A program made the position numbers and the translations under genes. Source: Stropharia rugosoannulata (lineage: Eukaryota > Basidiomycota > Agaricomycetes > Agaricales > Strophariaceae). Taken from it: 64,000 nt of DNA. Within the stretch, counting starts at the first letter, position 1. Each line of letters starts with the position of its first letter. Below, piece after piece: positions 1 through 11,542 of the stretch. The notes under the pieces are model-generated. The model worked only from the letters and a program-made list of their open reading frames with translations, was not told the origin of the DNA and did no database searches. Location: the NCBI GenBank assembly GCA_028532985.1, contig JANCIK010000001.1:3596001-3660000 (forward strand). The letters run 5' to 3'.

Positions 1-2
1 CT

Positions 3-1022
3 CGCACCAAAGGCGACTTCTTTGCCATCTTCGACGCCGATTTCTGCCCCCGCGCGGATTTCTTGGACACCATGTTGCCGTACATGAACCGCTATCCAGA
101 CATCGCTATCGTACAGTCTCCCCAGTTCTTCCGACCCTGTAAGGAGCAGACGTGGGTCGAGCAGGGAGCCAGCGCCACCCAGGAACTGTTCTACCGTATC
201 GTCCAGGTCAACCGCGATCGCTGGGGTGCGGCCATTTGTGTTGGAAGCAATGCACTCTATCGTCGGGCAGCGCTTGAAGAAGTCGGCGGCACCGCAGAAA
301 TTGGACACTCAGAGGACGTTCATACGGGATTCTACGCGATGACGCGCGGTCACAGGCTCAAGTACATCCCACTCGCCCTGGCCTGCGGCGTCTCCCCCGA
401 CACCCCGCGTGCGTTCTTCTCCCAGCAGATGCGGTGGTGCTCTGGTTCGACTACTCTCCTCACCAACCCCGACTTCTGGAAATCGGACTTGAACGTTATC
501 CAGAAAATTTGCTTCATGTCGGGTATGATGTACTACACCGCCGCCGCGATGTCGCCCTTCCTGGCCACGATGCCTGGTCTCTTGATGCTCTGGCTCAACC
601 CAGGCCTTGTCAACTGGTACAACTTCGCCTACGCCTTCCCGTCGCTCATCTACTCGATCTTCGTGTTCCGCCTATGGTCGCGTCAACGGTACAACATTAA
701 CGTCAACTTCGTCTTCGTCATTCAGCAGTATGCGTACCTTATGGCTGTTAAGGACCGGATATTCGGGACCACCGCGAGCTGGGTGCCGTCGGGCGACAAT
801 AAGAGCCACGTAAAAGACAAGAAGAAGAAGAGCGGAAACAACAAGTACCGCAACATGCGCATTCTCTGTGGGACCTGGATGATTACGACCGTCACTGCTA
901 TGACCGTGGGGGTTTCGCTGCGCATCGTCGAAGGCTACAATTGGTACAACTTCTTACCGCTCATCCTTCTGGATTTATACAACCTCTTCATTGCGCACAA
1001 ATTCATCTTCTGCGCCGCATAA
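3..1022 (+). CDS. Family 2 glycosyltransferase (cellulose-synthase-like), 3' part
   Basis: A membrane glycosyltransferase that would polymerise or transfer sugars from a nucleotide-sugar donor; the product cannot be told from sequence. The frame is open from base 3, so the 5' end lies outside the window; the first internal ATG at 63 is not the start. Visible GT2 motifs are DADFCPR (about bases 33-53, the metal/UDP-binding Asp motif), GSNALYRR (acceptor site region), the acidic HSEDVHTGF, and QQMRWCSGS (QxxRW, about 424-450). These are followed by four or five hydrophobic segments and a Lys-rich cytoplasmic loop (KDKKKKSGNNK). No intron is needed in the visible part. The order of motifs followed by membrane segments matches processive GT2 enzymes. 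Family assignment is firm; substrate is unknown. Confidence 0.85.
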   Translation, partial: RTKGDFFAIFDADFCPRADFLDTMLPYMNRYPDIAIVQSPQFFRPCKEQTWVEQGASATQELFYRIVQVNRDRWGAAICVGSNALYRRAALEEVGGTAEIGHSEDVHTGFYAMTRGHRLKYIPLALACGVSPDTPRAFFSQQMRWCSGSTTLLTNPDFWKSDLNVIQKICFMSGMMYYTAAAMSPFLATMPGLLMLWLNPGLVNWYNFAYAFPSLIYSIFVFRLWSRQRYNINVNFVFVIQQYAYLMAVKDRIFGTTASWVPSGDNKSHVKDKKKKSGNNKYRNMRILCGTWMITTVTAMTVGVSLRIVEGYNWYNFLPLILLDLYNLFIAHKFIFCAA

Positions 1023-1613
1023 ACGCTCTTCGGTTTTCTAATGAACCCTCCGTTATTAAACCTTCCACTGTCCTTTCTTGGTTTGATCGTATATCGACAC
1101 TTTGGGCCTTTTGATGTGATTCAACTTTCTTTTGGACTTTGCGACTTTATGCCCTTTCGGCGTCATTTCTCCTTCACCCTGTAATTTATTTCTAGATAGG
1201 TTGTGTTTCCATAATCAGCGTGCGAAGATAAGTATTATACTTATTTATCTTCTCATCGTCCTCCTTTCTGGTTTGTTGTAACATAGAAGTTTTACCTGTC
1301 ATAATCTTATTAGAATTCATTATATATATAATTAATTAAGCACACGTACCTTGCACCAATCTATTGCGATATCGAGTGAACTGGATTCAGTAGGAAGAAT
1401 AACCTTCGCAAATTAACGCTTCAACGTTTATCTGGTCCGATTCAAGTAAAAGCGATTTGATATTATCTGTACATAACAATAAAGGGGTGGAGTGGTTATA
1501 CTATTCTATCCAATGCGATCGACAAAGTCGTCATCGTCCAGCTGGAATACGGATTGCTTATGCACTTGTTTAACGCGATCGTCTTTCAGCATACTAAGCC
1601 GATAGTTAATATT
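1023..1613. other. Intergenic, no gene seen
   Basis: AT-rich stretch between two convergent genes; it would hold the 3' UTRs and poly(A) regions of both. I see no coding potential or structured RNA. Confidence 0.6.
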
Positions 1614-2096
1614 TCACCCCAATCTTTGAAAGGGAAAGACGAACCGAGCGTCAACTCTCGCATCTTCGCCTTCAACTCCAACGACGGCCTGTGGCGTTTT
1701 AGCATCGATAACCTAACAGTCACCATCAGCCATCATCATTCACACTGACAAGCAACAAGAAGTGGCTCACGTAGTGGTTGTCGCAGTGCGGGCAGTACTC
1801 GTCGCTCTCCTCGTAGGCCGTCATGTCTTTCCTAAACGCCTTTTTGCACTTCTTGCACAGGAACACCATTTCCATCGTCTTCGTGAGCCGGTGCGTTTCC
1901 TTTTCTGCGTGGCATTCCGGGCAGTCGAACCACTGCTTGCAGCAAGGCGCGCGCACGGAGACTTGCGCGTTCAGGATGTGTTTACTAGGGAAGGGTCTCG
2001 ATTAGCCGCCCGAAGCCAAACCCAAGACAAATGGCGGTGTGGCTGATAATCATGATAGGCGCACTGTATGAATGAGGAGAAAACTACTCACCACAT
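1614..2096 (-). CDS. CHY-type zinc-finger protein
   Basis: A small Cys/His zinc-binding protein of the CHY family. In yeast the relative Hot13 acts in redox recycling in the mitochondrial intermembrane space; that role here is inference. The model has three exons: 2092-2096 (only five coding bases, ATGTG), 1771-1984 and 1614-1712, joined by gtgagt..ctag and gtgagc..ttag introns, giving 105 residues. The protein begins MCKHILNAQVSVRAPCC, then has WFDCPECH, FLCKKCKKAF and YCPHCDNHY pairs, so the Cys/His knuckles are complete. Two cysteines of the first knuckle depend on using the 5-nt exon plus exon 2. Reading through the second donor gives a different, unfamiliar tail; splicing restores HYVIDAKTP, a family-like ending. 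The Met could lie further upstream, since the frame stays open. Confidence 0.88.
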
Positions 2097-2686
2097 GCTC
2101 AGATATGCAGTGATGAGTAGGATATGTGGGGTAGTTTGAATTTGGACAGAAGCAGCCAAGACGTTTGAGGTCGACCGAAAGTCAGCAGCAGTGGAGGAGT
2201 TGAAAGTCGCTGTGACGATGAAATCGGAGAATTTCATTGACGGCCCGGGCAAACATCAGGCCGCATTCGGAAATCACCGACAGCAGTCTACAGTCTGGAC
2301 TCTGCGTCAAGGGAAAATCAAAGGAAAATCAGCAGTTGCTGGTGACATGCCACAAAATCTTGACTGAGGAGAGCGATGACGTCTTTTATAGAGCTCTACT
2401 CTGCAGCATGGCTAATGTTGGTATCTGTTGGTATTTGACCATTTAATATAAAAAAGAAGATGTAACGATTTATCTGAATCCTGGCAAGTATGTTACACAA
2501 ATCAAGCAGACAATAATGTAAGCAGTCTGCTTCACGAGAAACAAATGAACGTGAGAGTGAACAAGTTAACTGTGATATATAATAGTGCTAAGTACAACGC
2601 GATTCATGCGAATGAAGTTACTATGTGTCAAAAAGAGTGTCTTATTCTGATATTACTTGTCTGAGTGGTAGTGTATACGATGGAGA
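2097..2686. other. Intergenic, no gene seen
   Basis: Promoter side of the CHY zinc-finger gene and 3' side of the next minus-strand gene. Short ORFs here lack splice-consistent extension or any recognisable domain. Confidence 0.55.
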
Positions 2687-4751
2687 CTATCGCCGGTTGA
2701 ATGTCAGCCGGGAGGCGTTTCTGTCTTCAACAGTTGACTTGACGAACGCTAAAGACGAGTGTTAGAGACAATTCCATAAATGGAACGAAATATTGCTTAC
2801 CGATGGGAGAGGTGAAGTTTGAAATCATAGGATTAACACTTGACTCCCGGAGGTTGTGCACGGACAGATTTGTTTCCGTGAGCGACTCCAACCTGTCCAG
2901 TGCGGCCATTTCTATGTCCGTCTTTTTGCGATTGGGTATCATTTGAGGAAGAGCCGAGGGCACGTCCCTGCTCTCGTCGTCCCAGTTCTCAGTGCTCGGA
3001 TGATACCTGCTTGTTGCGGGGACATCGTCCAAGCTTTGCAACTCGAAGTTCTTCTTGACAGGCGAGGATGTCAAGAGGTAGGTCCCGCCGTAGCTCGAAG
3101 CAGGTCTATGCATGGACTCGTCATCTGCCAGCCCAACCGAGTTGTTCCCCATAGACTTGGTGCGCTTGCGCTCCCGTGCTTCATCGCGTGCAGCAATTTC
3201 GCCTTCAATGGACCTCGGGAAGAAGATCTACGAAGCTAAACGTAAGGCGCGTTTCCATCCGGATCAATGAAGTGACCATACCACTAACGTAATCCCCGAA
3301 GATATGCAACATCCAAACCCTGCAATCATTGACAGGGTGTCTGAAAGGAAGCACTATCGTCAGTGATAGTCCTCGACGACCAGCAACTGATAGAAAGATG
3401 ATCACCTGTCCAGATATAGTTCTCGTTGATGTGGACATGCGGGCGCACTCCATCAACTCCCAGGATCAGGAGCGGAACAGTAAAGAGGTAGCGGAACACG
3501 ATGCGGATAGTCTGTGTTTTTGGTAGATTGTTAGCAATGCTAACGGAGTTCGGTTCAAGAGGAACGTACGTTTAGCTCCGAGAACTTTGTCAGCCTTACG
3601 ATAGTGCCGATATCCACCCCTTCAACGCGCTAAATTCCCCGCCGCATTAGAAATGGTGGCGGATTAATGCGAAGCTGAATACTTACCAGGTTGTTCAAAA
3701 ACGCCGGGAAAGTCCACCTACTGTTGATTAGGGAATGCAGACGAGACAGGTATCAATCACGCACAGGATGGGAGTAAACCACAAGGTCAATGACAAGCTG
3801 CCGAGGCTCCCAGCTAAAAAGGTGAAAGCTTCGCTCTGCACCAAGTAGAAATCAGCTGTCACATTTTATTTTTGGATGCAGGTCTTGACTACCTTGAGTG
3901 GGTCTGATCGTGTAAAGATCGTGACCAAAGGCATATATATCACAGCTAGGATAGAACCAACGATCCATATTTTGAAGTAGATGCTCTTGAACCAATTTTG
4001 CTGGCCAGACCCTGAGTTGATGAGGAATAGCCAGAAACACAATTCTGTAGGCGGGGTTAACAATCACCTCCGGGAGATACGAAGTCTGAATACAAACCTT
4101 CCAAATGAGTGACCCTTGGGGAGAGAGGTGGATGTCAGTCTCCCTCTGACTTGCAGTAAAAAAAGAACTGTACATTTCCAAGGCCCATCCGATGGAAAAC
4201 AGAAGCATAAATGGAAGGATAGTATGTCTGGCCCATGGCTCCCACAGCTGATGTGGCTTGGGTACGACTGAGCATATCGATTAAACAGTCAATGACCCCC
4301 ACTAGCATGAACGCAAAGCATAGGGAGGCTCACCACCAAACTCCGGGAGTAGGATGTAGCCCTCATGATACTTGATGATGGTGTTCCCAAGCGCGTATAT
4401 AAATATCAACGGTATCGTTAATAGATACGAGTACTACAATGTGTATGAATGATTAGAATAATTGTGATTTCGGGGACACACTCACCGTCATGACACGCTT
4501 GAACGCTCCTGATCCAGAACCACTGTCCCATCTAATGTCGAGCTCATTAGTCCCTTCGTATATGCTGACTTCTCTTCTACTACCTCAGGCACTTGAAGCG
4601 ATCAAAAGACCACAAGTGAAATATGAGGAATACTCCGAGCTGAAGAGACCGGTTAGAGAGCTGACCAATGGACTGGATAGGCGCACCGCGCACATACTAG
4701 CGAAATGAGGATGGCCCATACGAGGAAACTGGCTGGGGAAGTATGGGACAT
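2687..4751 (-). CDS. Conserved fungal multi-spanning membrane protein, 14 exons
   Basis: Predicted integral membrane protein of 444 residues with about seven hydrophobic spans and a long hydrophilic C-terminal tail (the last about 160 residues, rich in Ser, Asp and Arg). Exons: 4698-4751, 4584-4639, 4486-4531, 4334-4433, 4174-4267, 4098-4114, 3893-4044, 3765-3835, 3687-3717, 3570-3629, 3406-3511, 3282-3340, 2801-3227, 2687-2748. Every junction is GT-AG and in phase. Signature stretches are HLEELCFWLFLINSGSGQQ, TFLAGSLGSLSLTLWF, VRLTKFSELNTIR and VIFFPRSIEGEIAARDEARE, which I recall from widespread uncharacterised basidiomycete proteins, some loosely labelled Dik6-like. No catalytic residues are recognisable. 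A sensor, transporter or scaffold role is possible; I assign no function. The start Met is the least certain point. Confidence 0.82.
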
Positions 4752-5365
4752 TTCGTGGTAAGCAGCCTCGTACTCGAGCCTGAAGCGTTTGCTGGACTCT
4801 CAAGAAATGTTGACAAACTCGTCAGAGTGAAGGAGGAGGAGGCCAAATATGTCAGGATCCATCATAAGGGTATATATAAAAATTAAATCTTCCGGTTGTG
4901 AGGCGGACGGCATACACGTCTACACAAGCGCGTAAGCTACAGACTGCTACAGAATAGTCTCCTGTTCCATGTGTTACCATTTTTACATCAGTTCCTATAT
5001 GCAATAATGATAAGAACCTACATAGAGTTTGAGGACCCATTTTATTCGGAGCGTTATGGAGATTCGGAGTTTTCTGCGGTTAGCTCGCTGGTCTCCGCTT
5101 CTTTTGCCCGCGCTTTACAAGGCTTTACAGCCAGACTGTTGCCAGCCGTTGCTACAGAGAGACCATCGCAGAAGTTGCAAGCGGGCCTGAGGAGTGCAGA
5201 GGACTATAATGGACGCAGTAGAGATGGACGTTTGTCAGAGTCAAGCCACATGCTCGCCATCAATCGGCAAACCAAATTTATGATTGCCATGTGAAAAGAT
5301 GAAACCTTTTCTAAATTCCCATCAGCTCAGCCTACTTAGCCCTCTGCGCTTCAGCACCGCCATCG
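4752..5365. other. Divergent intergenic region
   Basis: Shared upstream region between the minus-strand membrane gene and the plus-strand ankyrin gene. An upstream ATG on the minus strand at 4862 opens only a 20-codon frame, so it was not taken as the start. No other feature seen. Confidence 0.5.
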
Positions 5366-6036
5366 ATGTCCACTACTTTCTCGGAGGACGAAACCGCCGA
5401 ACTTCTGCTGGCCTGCAGATACGGTGATCTCGAGGATGTTCAGGCCTTTGTTCTCAAAAGCGGCGCTGCCTCACTAGCAAACATCCGCGACGACAATGGC
5501 AATACAGTTCTTCACATGGTGTCTGCAAACGGGCATGTAGGTAAGTGCCCATTACTCTATTTTCCGGTTTGATGTTTTCCATTCTGATATGTACAGTATG
5601 ATTTTTAGACCTTTTGGACTACCTGTTGCCGCTTGTTCCTCCAACGCTTCTGTCAGCACAAAATTCTTCAGGTTCCACGCCTCTCCACTGGGCTGCTCTG
5701 AACTCGCAGCTGGAGATCGCGCAAAAGCTCGTCGAGCACCCCACGGGCCCAAAAGTCGATCTTATCGATATCAAAAACAAGGCGGGACACACGCCACTGG
5801 GCGAGGCCGAAAACGCTGGATGGGACGAGGGCGCAAAATGGTTCGTGCAGGTGATGAACCTGGAACCCGCGGGAACCGAACAGCCTATCGATGATGAGGC
5901 TACTCTGGAATCAGAGGATGGAAGTAACCGTGATATCGAAGTCGAAATCGAGGACGCTGATGGCAAGATAGCCAAGATGACCATCTCTGGGAATTCGGGG
6001 AAGCCGACTAGCACGACCGAATCAGCATCTTCATAA
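5366..6036 (+). CDS. YAR1: Ankyrin-repeat protein, Yar1-like ribosome assembly chaperone
   Basis: Probable Yar1 orthologue. In yeast, Yar1 is a dedicated chaperone that binds the small-subunit ribosomal protein uS3 and escorts it to the nucleus. Two exons, 5366-5540 and 5609-6036, with a 68-nt gtaagt..ttag intron, give 200 residues, the same length as yeast Yar1. The N-terminal helix pair (ETAELLLACRYGDLEDVQAF) is followed by ankyrin units with GNTVLHMVSANGHV (about 47-60) and GSTPLHWAALNSQLEIAQKL (about 80-99), then NKAGHTPLGEAENAGWDE (about 117-134) as in the last yeast unit, and an acidic tail. Unspliced, the frame stops soon after the donor, so the intron is required. Orthology rests on repeat layout and length, not on a search. 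Confidence 0.85.
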
Positions 6037-8832
6037 AATTGTAATCGCCGCCCGTGTATGATTTTCGTGTGCATACTGTCATTCATTCGACGTTGTAAAA
6101 GGACTCATCGTATAGGTGTACCTGCTTTTTATTGTTGATTCTTTTCTGGAATACTTCACCGCTCGACTTTCGACGTGATGTCAAGGCTGTGTACCCTCTT
6201 TGAAGAATCGCGAATGACCGACCAGGCACCATAATTTGAGGAGTTGTACCGTCCGAGCTCGTCTAAGCTGCCATAAGGAGAGACAGTCTGAATGTATTTG
6301 TGTCTACAGCGCATTGCAGTCAAAACCGCAATCGCAAGTACCAGTGAGGATGATCGATGAGGTCGAAGAAGATTCACGTTTACAGATCGCATCATTTCCT
6401 ATTTTTCATAGGTCCAATGTGTTGTTCAGTTGACGATTAAGCTTCAAGTCTGGACCCATGCAAGGTCGGTCAGACTCCATTACATCGTGATCGGATGCTT
6501 GCATCAATGACATCCTTCGTTCACTGCGGTCTAGAATGCCTTGGTAGACGTCTGTCCGCAATGTCAAAAATTGCTCCATGTTAGCTGTAACAAATCTCGT
6601 AAATGATTTTTTCTACGCCGCAAAACGTTTGTAGCTCGGAATTGGCCATGACAAAGAAGCTTTATCATGCAAACATGAGTCTGCTTGGAGAACTTCTAGT
6701 ACTTATCTCGAGGGCGTCCTTCATAAGAAGAGTACCTGAGATGAGGTAATGAGCCACTCAAAGGCATCCTATACTTGGGGTGCGCCCGTGCGGTGCAATA
6801 TATATCAATTCGGCTCGGACAGTACGGCCTTGAGGCGTGAGGTCTGAGGACTCACTTGACAAGTTACGCGTGTCGACCACCAATGAGCGTCCTAACTATT
6901 TATAGAACGTCGCATGGAATAGGAATTAACACTTCTCAATACCCGCTCACGAGAAAACCCTAGTGAATATACGAGCTCGGATATGTACACCTCACTCTTT
7001 GCTCTTTTAGCTGCAGCTTGTTGCAGCGTCGATGCAGATTTCATAGTTTTATGAGCATCACAGTAAGTAGCATTAGTAAAGACTATAGTCTAGTCACCGG
7101 CGCTTAAATAATGCCAAGCGGCGGGCTATTTATCAGTGAGATCCCAACCATGACAAACCACTGACAAAGTTCTGAGTGGGCATTTTCTAATCTTCTTTTA
7201 ACAAAGCTTGTCTAGAAGCCTGCTCATTATACACGCCCTTTTAATGTGGACGAAAGTGTCAGTTATAACAGCATTTGCAACTGCCAAAGAGGCTTAGAGG
7301 AGTCTCCGGGTCTTTCGAGTCTCTGAGCCATTAGTAAAATAAAGGACAGGGAGATACTAAATTAACTGGGTTTACGGTAGCTCGGATAGACCTGCTTACT
7401 ATAGGTCCTGATCTAACGTTCATAATAACACAGAACTGCAAAATCGATACCAGTCATCCGACACATGTCACGTCTTGTACCGTCTTTACTCACCATTGGA
7501 AAAATTTAGCTTGAGTAATTTGATCGCCGTCGACATTATACTTAGCATAAGCTATGAGGGCGTAACTCATCCATCCACAGTACGTGTTTAAGTGAAGAGT
7601 GTCTGACATGGACTTTCCGTTCAATATACTACCTACTGTGTACGCGCGCGATCTCAATGAAGCGGATTAGCGTCAATATCTTGGATGAGCTCAGCAACGC
7701 TAACTAAAAAGAACTCCGCGAATGTGCTATAGCCCCTATACATGTGAATCGTCCCTCGTTTCCGTACAGTTGACACATTAACTTTCGTACCTTTCTCTCT
7801 AAAAATATGCACCGTCAATGTCTAATCAGCAGCAGGCTATGCTTCTCTGCATGTACAGATATATTTTGCATGTCTGTAGTAGTTCCGTACTTACCGTGCA
7901 TGTTTGAATACACTACACCGCCTCAGAGGCGACAATCGATCACTTGATGTATCGCGCTATTCTTGCTATATATTCGTTTGTATTCCATCCGCATTGTTCG
8001 TGGCAAAGTGTAATACAGAGAAGCATTTTCTTGAGAATCTTGATATATATAAAGTTTGCCATTATGCTAAATGTTGTTGTTGTTTAGAATTTGAGCTTGA
8101 GCTTACTATTGTATAGCATGGATGGACAGAACGTATTCTTTTACGAAAAGACGCACTCATATGTAGTGAGAAGAAACCGTGACAATAGATGTGCAGAAAA
8201 ATGCGTAAGTGTGGAACAGATTTTTGTATAGCATGAGTTAATATGATCATTCAACCTGGAGCGCAGAGCTATTGCTTAAAGCTTAGTTTCTTAAGCGATC
8301 ATTCAAATACATCATATAACAAACTATTATATTTGTATTATGGAGCACATTGACTTCTTAGTAAAAGATAACGATATTTAGGTAATGGCTTATTTGCGCC
8401 TTGTGTCTCACCGCATCGATAAGGATAAGTTCCTCCCCGTGTGCCAATTTAAGGACTGGACTGTCTTGACATGTCGGTCGCTTTTTCAGACCTGCAATAC
8501 TTTTGAGAAATGGAATTTTAGGACACAGCCGTACAATAAGTAGTAAAAATGGTTTTCCCGATGAGATTAATTGGAAGGAGTAGGAATAAGTCCAGTAGCT
8601 CATGGGGCATTGGAAGCCGCAAGTGTGAAAAGATGGCACTTTGGAGCAAACCCAAGCGAACTGCAAAGTGTAAGTAAAAGCGGCACGATTATTAATAGGC
8701 ACACCCCGAGATCTGACGGGGCTCCACAGATCTAATTACGGCAGCGTGCCTTCCTTTAGTTCCACTGCTTGGACTTATAAAAAGCCCCTTCAGCAAGAGG
8801 CAATCCCTATCCATTTCTTCAGTCAAAGTACG
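6037..8832. other. Gene-poor 2.8 kb region
   Basis: AT-rich, with stops in all frames. The longest ORFs (under 120 codons, e.g. 8358-8702 minus) have no domain, no splice-consistent extension and no compositional sign of coding. About 60 nt before the downstream oxidase ATG there is a TATA-like ttataaaaag at 8774-8783. I see no tRNA or repeat. Confidence 0.5.
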
Positions 8833-11542
8833 ATGCCAGCTGTCTTCGAGTCTCTGTCTGACGATCTCTACGAAGAGCTTGGCTCAACATGCCGTGGCCC
8901 GGTGTACCGTCGGAACGAACCTGCGTCAGTGCGCTTGGGCTCAAACAGCCGGACGCGGGGCACTGAACTCTATTTTCTCCAGGTTCGCGGATTATGCGAC
9001 TGTTTTCAACGGCAACGTTGTTAGTGCAGCGAAGGCCGTAGTATGTCCTCTTGATGCAGAGGATGTCAGTAAGTACGTCTGGACAATGTTTTCTTGGTTG
9101 GCTAGCAGATGTTAACATTTTTCATCGTGTAGAGTTATCATCTTCTGCAATAAGCATTCTCTGTCCCCTTCGGCAAGGGCTGGCGGATATGGTACCGCTG
9201 GATGGGCCATTGGGGGAGACATCATCATAGACCTCAGCAAACTGGTCGAAGTCGACATTGAACCCTCAAACTCAGATGGTTCGTTTACTAGTTTACGCGA
9301 CGTGGCTTCCGCGAATAGCAAAGGGAAAAAGACTTTAGCTTTGAAGGACTCCCCCGCCAACTCTAGCAAACGGCGCCGAGAGGAAGATGCCAACCTTCGC
9401 CACTACGACTCGGCGTCTCATGCTGTCGCGTCGTTTTTGCGTGGCCCGCCACTCCATGAAACAGCAGCAAGGAGCGATGGGCCGCCGCCGAACGCCCGGA
9501 GGCGCCTCAATGAACAAGGCCATTCTTCATCTTCGTCCGCGTCCCCAATGCCACCGGGGAACAGTGGGCAATTGTTATCATCTGGTTCATCGTCCAATGA
9601 TTCAAGAGGCTCCCGTGAACACTCGTCTTCAACAATGGAGACGTCCCCCTCGCCACCTTCAGGTACCGCCATACCTGACAGTAGGCCTACGTCCAAGGCA
9701 TCAAACCCATTTGGATACATGGACGACCCAAGCGACTTCCCGCCTGCTCCCTCACTCTCTGCATTGCACCTGCCCTTTAGCATGCCTCCCCCGCTTACTT
9801 CATGGGGTCCTAGTCAAAGTTCCATATTTACCAATCCCAACCCTGACACCCCTCTTGCACAGATGACGGCCCATGCCGAGCCCCTTTATCCCCACGCCTA
9901 TGTCACGTTCGGTGCGGGTATGCGTCAGAAAGAAATCGATACCTTTACAGCAAAAGAAAAGCTCGAGGCTAGGTATATTACTGGCAACGGCGACGGCATT
10001 CCCTACCACGTTCCCTTGTAAGAAAAGTTCATCTCATCTTTCAACTGTTTCCAGATGTTCATTAATTTGTAGTGCGGCACATCCTACTGGCTCTTCGGTT
10101 GTACTTTTAGCGGGATTCGGGTTCTTGAGCCGCCTTCATGGACTTAGCGTCGACAACCTTGTTGAAGTGGAGGTGGTTCTTGCAGATGGCCGCGTTGTTA
10201 TTGTCAACGAGAATGACTATCCAGGTTCGTGACTTCTGTTCCGTTCTTGCTTCATTGTCCTCTAATGATTGAATATCCTTGATGTATAGATCTATGGTGG
10301 GCATTAAGAGGAGCGGGTCCCGCTCTGGGAATAGTTACCCGTTACAAAGCGAAAGCTTTCCCTGTCCCAGTAGTGTTCGCGGGGAACTTGCTGTAGTTAG
10401 TATACTCCATTTTTTTTGGCAGTAATCCGCCGCACAAATTCACCATTGACTCGAAACTTTGTTTACAGTAGGTTCAACAAGGCAACAGCGCCTTCTCTTA
10501 TCAAACACTTCCGAGACTGTATCAAAGGAGCTCCCAGAGAACTTTACGCCAATGTCTTGCTTACCGCAGGTCCGGCTGGTAAGGATTCTCTGGTGGTTAT
10601 CCAAATGTGTTATGTCGGGCCCAAGGAAAAAGGTCAAGAGTATCTGGCCGCGATCTCGTCATGGGATGGAGAACAGTGCCTGCTCAACGAGGTTAACGAG
10701 AAGAGCTTTTTGCACCAACAAGATAGTGTTGCCCAGGTTCTGCGCGGAAAAGGTATTCCTGGTGTATTTCTCTAATTTGCATGATTCATAACTGATACAA
10801 TATCTATTTCCGCGTAGCGGGACGCCAGTGGTTCATCCGCTCTGCGTTGATATCCTCCCTCCCAGATGACATTATCAACGACACTGTCATGCAATTTGCG
10901 GACAGCCCTGTCGGATGCAGTGCGTGTCTGCCACTTTGTTCCGCGTGTATTCATCTTACTCGTTACTCTTATAATAAACCAGCTTGGCTTTTTGAACTCG
11001 CAGGTGGAGCAATCATGGATTATGAAGACACTTGTATCCCCAAGTCGCAGAGGGAGGCCTCCTTCACCATTGCAGCCTTGCATCAGTGGGAGATGGAAAT
11101 CGACGATGACCGCTGTATAGATTCTGCAGAAGAGGTGGGTTCTAGCACCGTTGATTATGGTTATGGCACTACATATTGAAACGCCCTATTCACAGTGGAT
11201 TTCTGGAACTTTGAAGCCGGTCCATATTGGCGGACCCTTCCCTAGTGTGAGCTTCCTTGATTGAACTTAGATTGCACTGCGGCCTTTTATGTACTCACTT
11301 TCGTTCATGATCAGTTCATAGGGCGACACGAACCAGGAGAACGTGTCAAGGCCTGTTTCGGGAATAACTGGCCGCGTCTTTGCGAAATTAAGCAGTTATA
11401 TGATCCTAAAAATCTTTTCAGAAACTCATTTTGGCCGCTGGACGCTGCTGGCGAGACCATCGAACCACAGCTGCATGAGCCGCCTACCCCTGAGTTCCTT
11501 TCGACTTCGATTCGAGGCCAGAAGCGCAAGATCTTTATATAA
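8833..11542 (+). CDS. FAD-linked oxidase (BBE/FAD_binding_4 type) with apparent frameshift
   Basis: A flavin-dependent oxidoreductase of the berberine-bridge/D-lactate-oxidase-like superfamily. The FAD domain shows SAAKAVVCPLDAEDV, ARAGGYGTAGWAIGGDIIIDLS, FGFLSRLHGLSVDNLVEVEV and LWWALRGAGPALGIVTRY; the C-terminal BBE-like end shows RYDPKNLFRNSFWPL-type spacing (YDPKNLFRNSFWPL). Between residues of the FAD domain lies a Ser/Pro/Arg-rich insertion of about 230 residues (9290-9960). Exons use gt..ag at about 9072/9133, 10018/10072, 10225/10290, 10390/10470, 10756/10817, 10919/10981, 11133/11196 and 11246/11318. Near 8973 the family-like reading passes from one frame to another with a single extra base and no room for an intron, so this copy may be broken or the base may be an assembly error. 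Everything downstream is intact. Confidence 0.75.
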
